Source of the DNA: Sphaerolaimus hirsutus
Taxonomy: Eukaryota > Nematoda > Chromadorea > Monhysterida > Sphaerolaimidae
Length of the DNA: 64,000 bases
Assembly (NCBI GenBank): GCA_964036195.1
Contig: OZ038450.1
Span: forward strand, 11,348,701-11,412,700
Direction: 5' to 3'
Positions 29,501 through 38,500 of this stretch are shown piece by piece. How positions within the stretch are numbered: position 1 is the first letter of the stretch; every line of letters starts with the position of its first letter. The notes under the pieces are model-generated. The model was not told the origin of the DNA. It saw nothing but the letters and a program-made list of their open reading frames with translations, and made no database searches. Position numbers and translations under genes: made by a program.

Positions 29501-32500
29501 GTTGGCATTTTTATTCAATTTTATTCCTTTTTGATCAGTCACTATTTAACCTTTACAGAACATTGAAATTTGAAAGACATCCTGAAGATCATTATTATGC
29601 CGAATGTGTGATATTTTTGCAATCACTACTCACCGACATACTGAGTAGTAGTGGATATAACTTCACTCGATGGTCCCACACCATCCTGGTTGAAGGCTTC
29701 CACTTTGAACTCATAATCTACATTTTCAATCAACCCATCGACCACCACTGATTCCCCTGTTGAATTTACAGATTTCCACACATCCTTGTCCTTTGGTTTG
29801 TACCACACAGTGTAACCCTGCATGTTTATAATTGTCACAAAAGCTGTCAACTGTTGTGAAAAGTGTGAAAAAGTGAATGAACTTTGACTGGGTCATTCTG
29901 CAAAGTTGGTTGAGCCCACTTCAGGGACACCTTGTTCCCGATCACTTCACCCACGCTGAAGTGATTTGGTGTTGTACCAGGTCCGAGAACTTTGATGAAC
30001 AGCTCTTTCTGTACAATGTTGACATCATTCACAGCTATGCATATGACGCTGCCTGATTGCTTCAGCTATAATAAAACATAACACTCAATTAGCTGGCATG
30101 CTGGATGAAAATCATTGACTGAACACCGTATTTCCTTGAAATACCCTAGGGGGGGGGGGTATTTTTTCGCAGTGCAAATTTTGAGGGAGGTATATCGGGG
30201 GTGGGGGATTATTAATTCATAGTGGCCATTTTGAGGGGGTATTTCAAGGGGGTGTAATTCGAGGGAATACGGTAGTTTACCTGACTGAAGAGAATCTGCG
30301 AGCGCGTGGTGTTTTCGGACAACGGGTCCGATCTATCATAGTCTTTCACACTGCTCGGCTGTGGGTCACTGGGATTCGCCACTTTGAACAACCAATTAAT
30401 TGTGGGCCGTGGCACCCCAACTGCTGTGCACTCGATTATCAGTTTGTCTTCATCCAAAGACTGTCGAGTGATATTGGTTGACGGGTTCAGAGTGATCACT
30501 GGCAGAGTGGCTGCAGATGAAATGTTTCAGTAGTTGCCTAGATTTGGCCGTGAGCAAACTCCAGGGTTATCCTAGATTTTTACCCTCCATGGGGTTGGAT
30601 AGATAGCAAATCGACAACGAGGAACATGTACTAGTAGTAGTGATGGAAAAGCGCCAGAAAAAAGGGCGCCAGGCGCCAATGGCGCCATGGCGCCATTCGG
30701 AAACTGGGCGCCAAGCGCCAAGGGCGCCACAGAAAAAGGGCGCCAAGCGCCAAGGGCGCCATGGCGCCATTCGGAAAGTGGGTGCCAGGCGCCAAGGGCG
30801 CCACGGAAAGAGGGCGCCAAGCGCCAAGGGCGCCATGGCGCCAATTGAAAAGAAGGGCGCCAGGCGCCAATGGCGCCAGGCGCCAATGGCGCCAGGATAA
30901 AAAAACGAGTAGAATACCCTGCGTGTGCTAAAAATGCTTCTCCAGCACTGTAGTGCACACATTCACTTCTTTATTCATGTTCTCCAGGATGTAATCAGCA
31001 AAAATGAGACTAGCAACAAACTTTCGTGCAAAAACCGCACTCATACGTGAAATTCAATCCAAACACTTTGAAAATTCTCATTCGACAAAACAATGAATGC
31101 ACATCAAATAGATTTTCCAATTTATGTTTTCTTGAAGCGGACGACAATGGAATTCCGATAATTTCAATCCGTTGATTTACGAGTTTGCAAGTTCACCGGT
31201 CTATCATGCTCAGCTTCTGATCCGTTACACGCATCTGATTAAAATTGGATGAAACATATACATCCACTCACACCACTTTGTCTATTTTCCAGTGAATTTT
31301 GATCATTCACAGACCCGTTTTTCCTTTTTTATTCATACACGCAGCACTCACCTTGAAACCATGCTGGCGCCATTTTGGCGCCCTTTTAGGGCAGGGCGCC
31401 AGGCGCCAAGGGCGCCACGGAGAAAGGGCGCCAAGCGCCAAGGGCGCCATGGCGCCTTTCAGAAAGTGGGCGCCAGGCGCCAAGGGCGCCACAGAAAAAG
31501 GGCGCCAAGCGCCAATGGCGCCATGGCGCGGCGCCCTTTGGCGCCCTCAAATGGCGCCAGCGCCATGGCGCCATTCCATCACTAACTAGTAGTGACTTTG
31601 TGGGTGAAAATCTATGGAAAGGTATGAAAATTTACGATTTTGAGCAAAACATGGGGTATAATTTCTTCAAACTAAATTAGTTTCAGGTAGCCAGATTTCG
31701 GAGGGGGATTCAGTTGATAGTAGCCAAAAACATGCGCCTTCGGGATAAATAGATAGCTGGGCGGTTTGGGGGAAGGTTACACGCCCCCAATACCTCCCCC
31801 TATTGGAGACCCCTGGCAACCTCTGCATACGCACGTTTCATCAGTGTCCTAATGCGCTCCAAATCACTGGGCACGCCTTCACCGCGTTCGTTCATCGCAG
31901 CCACGCGGATGTAATAGTCAGTCTGCGGCTTCATTTCATCATCATCAATCAGCACGGACATGGAATCGCCGTCGACGCGCAGTTTCCGCCACTGATTCAA
32001 AGGCAGCGCGTTGTTGTCCGTGTAGTAGATTGTGTAGCCCTGCGATGAGAACATGTTGAAGGTGTTTGTTCGTGCACAAGAAGTGGGAAATTTATAATAC
32101 TAGAGAGACCGTTTTTTAGGGTAGCCAGATACATTGAGCCTGAGATTGGCTGCCTATCATAACTAGGGTATTTTTTGAGGAGTGCCTTGTTTCTTGGCCA
32201 GCAATGTTAAAAGTCGCATTGAATCCTAAATGAACAAACTTCAACTTCTTTTCTTCTTTCTAAATTTTTTTATCATAAAGGTAAAAAAATTCTAAATTCA
32301 GGTCAAAAAATTTCACCTGCCAGAAAACAGAAAGATAAAAAATTTTCAGCTGCTGGAAATCGGAAAGGTAACAATTTTCTAGCTGCCAGGAAAATAAAAA
32401 TGTAAAAAATTTGTATTGGAAAAAGGAAAACTAAAAAAGGTAGTTGACCCTTATTGACAGAACTGGTGCCGGCTCCGCAAGTGGACAAGTTAAGAGTTAA

Positions 32501-35500
32501 AAGTTAAGAGTTGAGTAAAATGACAAATGGCGAGTTAAGAGTAAAGTTAAAGTTTAAGAGAAAAGTTAAAATTTAAGAGTTGAGTTAAATGTTAAGAGTT
32601 GAGTTAAAGGTTAAAAGTTGAGTTAAGAGTTGAGAGACAAGTGGAAAATGATGGTAAAAAAATAAAAATGTGAAATTGGTATTGATACGGCTGTTTGCTG
32701 GCATGCTGCCAATGTTGTATGCACGACATTTGAAAATAACGTATCCAAAAAAATTATCGCTAAAAAAAGAAAAAATCGTGGAACGTTGTTTAAAAATGGC
32801 CGTGCGGGGACAAAATATGATCGAAGATCAGCGTATCGTGCTTCTGCAATGAAATGACCCATTTGTTTTTTAAATCAACTTTTAACTCACCTTTTAACCT
32901 TTAACTCAACTCTTAACATTTAACTCAACTTTTGACTCAACTTTTAACCTTTAACTCAACTCTTAACATTTAACTCAACTTTTAACTCAACTCTTAAACT
33001 TTCACTTTTCTCTTAAACTTTAACTTTTCTCTTAAACTTTAACTTTACTCTTAACTTGCCATTTGTCATTTTACTCAACTCTTAACTTTTAACTCTTAAC
33101 TTGTCTACTTGCGGAACTGGCCCCTGCATTGAATTGGTCAGAATAAAATATCAGAAAATATCGGGAACCAGAAAGAAACAGGTCAGGCTTCACAAATTCA
33201 GTTAGTCCGTAATTCAGGGCAAAAACGAACAGTAACATCGCCATTAGGTATGTCCGGCGGATACCACGTCAGATAGACATTCAGGCCTTTGCGAATTTCA
33301 CTGATTACGCCACGCGGTGGACTGCCCGGTCCTGAGATATGTTTTGCCAGACGGGTTTTTGATTGGCATGAATAAAGCGAAGATTATCGGCCGATTTCAT
33401 TAAAAAATATCTAAGATTTGGGCAAATCACGACGCTCACCGTTAACTTCCACCCTGGCGCTAATCTCAGTATCCCCCGCCTTATTCTGTCCCAAGCAGAC
33501 GATCTCATAATCGCTGGTCGTCTGATTCACTATGATGCTGATCCAAGTGCCGAAGCCTTTGGTCTTGGCGAGCTCCTTGCCGTCGGCGGTCAGCAGCGAC
33601 AACTTGGCGCCCGGCTCGGGGGTGACGCACGTGATGTTGACCGGCATCAGCGGTGGCACTCTGATTATGTCCCCTTGCAGAATGGTCAGTTGCGGCGGGT
33701 CAACTGGGAGGTTCGATTTTATTGTAGGCTATATGCTTATCGATGTGTAAACAGTATTTCTTCTAATAGAAGGGCTCCGTTCTTTTTTCCATCAATGCTT
33801 TTTTCCGCCGTTCTATTGGAGGTGTCATTCAATTGGAAATTGCCGTTCTATTCTTTACGTGAGAGCAGAAACGTGACAAAACCTGCCGTTCCATTGGAGG
33901 TGTCGTTCTTTTATAAGCAGGTATGTCGTTCTATTAGAAGAAATACGGTACTTGCACTTTGCATTTGTCACCTACTTCTTTTGAACGTGTTGAACATGGT
34001 CGGTAGTGATTTAACACCCTCTCCATACTCATCATACGCCACTGTAATGAAATAGTAGCGAGTCCCGGGTTTCAAATCTTTCAACAGGCCGAAGTTTTCT
34101 TGCGAGTCGAGTTTATGCCAAGTGTTCATTGGGCGCATCATGTTGTCAGTATAATACACTCTATAACCCTGTGAAAAATGAATATTTTACAATTACAACA
34201 CTTGCACTTTCAACTATACATGAAAAGAAAGCTGACCACAATTGGTCGATTGAGAACAACCGGGGGTTGCCACTCCATGCGCACAGTAGTCGGGTCGTCG
34301 GGGAATTTCTTGATACCCACTTTTGGGGGTGAGCCGGGACCTAAATGAGGCGATAATTTGAATAAACCAAACACGTTATGCTGTAATATTTATGTGTTTT
34401 TGTTTAACAATAGTTAACGAGCCTTTGCTCACGATTGCAAATTACAATTTACATTTTGTTAATAATTGTGAACATGTAAATACTCCAGCAACATGACACT
34501 CTGCACGCGCAATTATTTGTGTCTCACGTTTGATGCCAATGATCGTAAGTAGTGATGGAAAAGCGCCATGGCGCTGACGCCTGGCGCCAGCGCCAAAGCA
34601 AAAAGCGCGATGGCGCTACTGGCGCTTGGCGCCATTTTGCTCTGGCACCATTGGCGCATGGCGCTGGGGTTCTGAAAAGCGTTAGGGCGATTTTGACGCT
34701 TGGCGCCAAAGTCCTGGCGCTTTTTCCATCACTAATCCTAAGAACGCATCAGAATGGATAGAGGCTATTAAAGGGAAACATTTTTCTCACTTGGCTCACA
34801 AAGGAAATATCCAAGGAAGGGACCGAATCGAGAATTTACGGTATTAATCTGACAACTGTCATAGGAAAAGCGCACATTCTTGAAGGTATTCACTGGGTAG
34901 TTATTTTTCATCGGGAACTTTTGACAGTAAATTCTTCGAGGGGGTACAATTCTGAGAGCCCACCTACCAGCAATAACCACGTCAATCGTCTCGCTAACAA
35001 CGCCCTCGATATTGCGCGCTTCGCATCGAAAACGCGCATTGACGTAGTTCTTCTGGATGTCGAGTATTTTCGATCGGTGCGCCATGTTGTTCAGCTCGTG
35101 CGACTGGATCATGGCGTCGTCGTCGCGCAGCCAGGTCACCTCGGGGTAGGGGTAGCCGAGCGCAGAGCACTTCACCCGCAGGTGACCCCCCGGCGGCAAC
35201 ACGATGCGTCGTTTCGACGGCTCCAACCGCAGTCTCGGCGGGCCGCGGCGCACTGCGCATGAGATTTCACACCGTGACACCATCCTTTAGCTATGTGTGG
35301 TGTACGAATACATTGTCAATATATGACATTCCAAAGCGTCGGAAGATTTTTCAATATATGCCGTATTTCTTCGAAATACCCCCCTCAAAATGGCCACTAT
35401 GAATTTATTAGCCCCCCCCCCCTCGAAATACCCCCCAAATTGAGTGTAAAGAAAATGTTAATGACAATAGATGCGGTTTTGTGATCCGGGCAATGCAAAA

Positions 35501-38500
35501 CACGCGTTAAAATAATGACTTGCTACGTTAGAACAGAGTTTATGCCATCTACATGCTTATATAAGTCTATAGACTCTTATACATGGCAGTTATTGTCGCA
35601 TTTTTCTACGCCTGCGTACGTTACAAATGACAAATTAGTATTGGAAGTTCAAAAAAAATTTCTGGCGAAATAACATGCCCCCCCTCGAAATACCCCCCTC
35701 GTTTAACCCCCCCCCCTCAAAATTCTCACTCTGAAACAATCACTCCCCGGGGGGTATTTCGAGGAAATACGGTAATAAATTCAATATCAGAATATCTCTC
35801 AAAAAATACTATTTTTAACTTTGTAAATGCAATTTTTTGTATTTTCCCCTCAAAAGAAAAAAATGATTTTATATCTCTTTAATAATCAGAGTTGTTAAAA
35901 GTACTGAACTTTTTTAAAAGTAAACGTCAACTTAAAGTATTTTTCTTGTACTCACCCCTGAGTACACAAAACGTTAAGTATTTTAAAATACTTTTACATT
36001 GTGTAAAACATGAGTAAAATACTTTTTTTCAGAGAAAACGTAAAAGCGATATTTTTTCTGGAGAAAACGTAAAAAAGGGTATATTTTTCACAGAAAACGT
36101 AAAAGTTAGTATCTTTCTCAGAAAAAAGTCAGTATTTTTCGAATTTTTACTCTGATATACAAAAAGATGTGTTTTTCTCCCCTGCTGAGTATTTCTTATG
36201 AAAATGTCTTATGTTTGTCACTTTCTGTTTGGCAAAATGACATTTTCTGTCCCCTAAAATACGTTTTCTGTACTCGCGTACTTTCAAAAAGTAAGCGAGT
36301 AAGTGAGTACCGGTATTTTTTTCGTGAGGAAACGTAAACGTATTTACGCAGTACTCGAGTATCCGTAATTATCGAGTCAACGTAAATACGTTTTAACAAC
36401 TATGTTAATAATACTTAACTTAAAAAATAATATACCTTAATTGAATACAATTTTTTAATATAAAAAAAAAATTTTCATTTTTTTTCTTACCGTATTACCT
36501 CGAAATACCCCCATGGGGGTTTATTATTTAACCAGCAAAATTTTTGGGGGGTTAATTCGAGGGGGGTATTCGGGGGGGGGGGTTATTATTTCGTCAGAAA
36601 TTTTCGTATGGATCGTACTAAATAGTAGGCATTTGCGTACCCAAAACAGGTAATAAATGTATCCAAACAGGATATATTTGGACATAAAAACGTAGATAAC
36701 TACACAAACTAGTCCATGTGTAGCTGCATGCAATGCAAATTAGCAGTAATATACATCATGTATTTACATTGCATAGATGACATATTTATTACGTAGATAA
36801 TGTACATCATTCCAAAAGGTAAATAGGTATTTCGAGGGTTTTTTTTATTATTTCCTCAGCCCATTTTGAGGGGGGGGGTGGTTAATTCGAGGGGATAATT
36901 CGAGGTAATACGGTATATTCCAAAAAGGTACCTCAACCTGGCGAGATTTGTTTGCTGCTAATTGTATATCCGTATCACGTAGGAATGTTTCTACCACAGT
37001 TGTCAAGAAGTATTTACTATACTAAATACGTATACTCGCGTACTGCCTAAATACGTTTACGTTTCCTCCCAAAAAATACCGGTACTCACATATTCGCGTA
37101 CTTTTTGAAAGTACACGAGTACAGAAAACGTATTTTAACGGGACAGAAAATGTCATTTTGGCAAACAGACGAGTGACAAACATACCTAGGACATTTTCTA
37201 AGAAATACTCATCAGTAGAGAAAAACACACATCTTCGATGTATTACAGAGTAAAAATTTAAAACACACCAATTTTTACATTATTTTTGTGAGAAAAATAC
37301 TCACTTTTATGTTTTCTGTGAGAAAAAATACCAATTTTTACGTTTTCCCTGGGAAAAATACTCAGTTTTACGTTTTCTCTAGAGAAAAGTATTTTACTCA
37401 CCGTTTACGCAGTGTCAAAGTAAAAATAAATACTTTACGTTTTCTGTACTCAAGTATGGGTAAAATAAAAATACTTTACGTTTACATTTACTTTTAAAAA
37501 AGTTCAGTAATTTTAACAACTCTGGTTTCTACATTATGCATGTTGCATGTGACAGACATATACCATAACCTCACACATTGCTCGGAAACGCCAAAAATCA
37601 TTTGCTAAAATAATTTTGACACACGCCCAAAGCCGCAAACGCACCAATGCAGCGCTCATTGTTGCAGGAGCAGAGAAGTCCATGCGACGTGTGCCCGTTG
37701 TGCGGGTGCTCGACCGCCTCGCACAGACAGCCGACCAGGTCGTCGCACTCGGACTGGGGCAGTTCGTCGGCGCACGTGCGCCCGTCGGCCAGCAGCCGCA
37801 TGTGCCTGGGGCAGCTGCACAGCACGGAGCGGCCCTCGCCCGGCAGGCACACGTGTGTGCAGTTGCCGTTGTTGTCCCAGCAGGGGTCTGCGCGCGAGTG
37901 AGTAGGTAAATATATCACGCCTACTACTCTAGCTACACTCGGCCACATGAAACTCACTGATTGGCACACACACTGGCTGCGTCATGACCCACTGTCGATG
38001 TGAGCAATACATTCGATCGATCTCGTCAAGCAACTCGTAGCCAGATACGCAGTCGTAGGTGGCGATTTCGTGACCGCGGCCAGTCCGGCCACCAGCCACG
38101 TAGTACAGTTCGTTTTGGCTGCGCTCACAATGACATCACAGACTATCAGGTGCCAATCCCAGACCGTGTAAAATGTATATGTAAAGTGTCAAATGTAAAG
38201 TATCATGCAAAGTGTCAATTATCATGACAAATGTAAAGTGTATATTGTCATGCAAGGTTCAGTAAACTTTTTTGGTTTTGATTGAAATTTGACACTTAAC
38301 TTTACATGGTCCGGAACTGCACACAGATGCAGAACAACTATGCACTCACCTGGCGTGTTTGATTATGGGCGGGCGGACGGGCGGCACGGGCGGGTACTTG
38401 AGCGGGTTGCCGCTGCACGACGTGTCCAGCACTTCGATGTCGGGGAAGCACAGCCGCCTGCCGCTCTTGCGCGACCGACCGCACTTGCCCGACAGCCACT

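Noticed and set aside
30567-31585. Ala/Trp/Arg-rich open frames over GCGCC repeats
   Set aside because: They arise from GCGCCA/TGGCGC repetition in a non-coding inverted-repeat element and are open in several frames on both strands.
32460-33128. Telomere-like repeat or CRISPR-like array
   Set aside because: Units are degenerate, arranged as two inverted arms and without regular unique spacers; this is an animal nuclear sequence.
37616-37909. Plus-strand frames opposite the EGF exon
   Set aside because: The minus strand has the ordered EGF cysteines and splice sites; the plus frames are GC-rich shadows.
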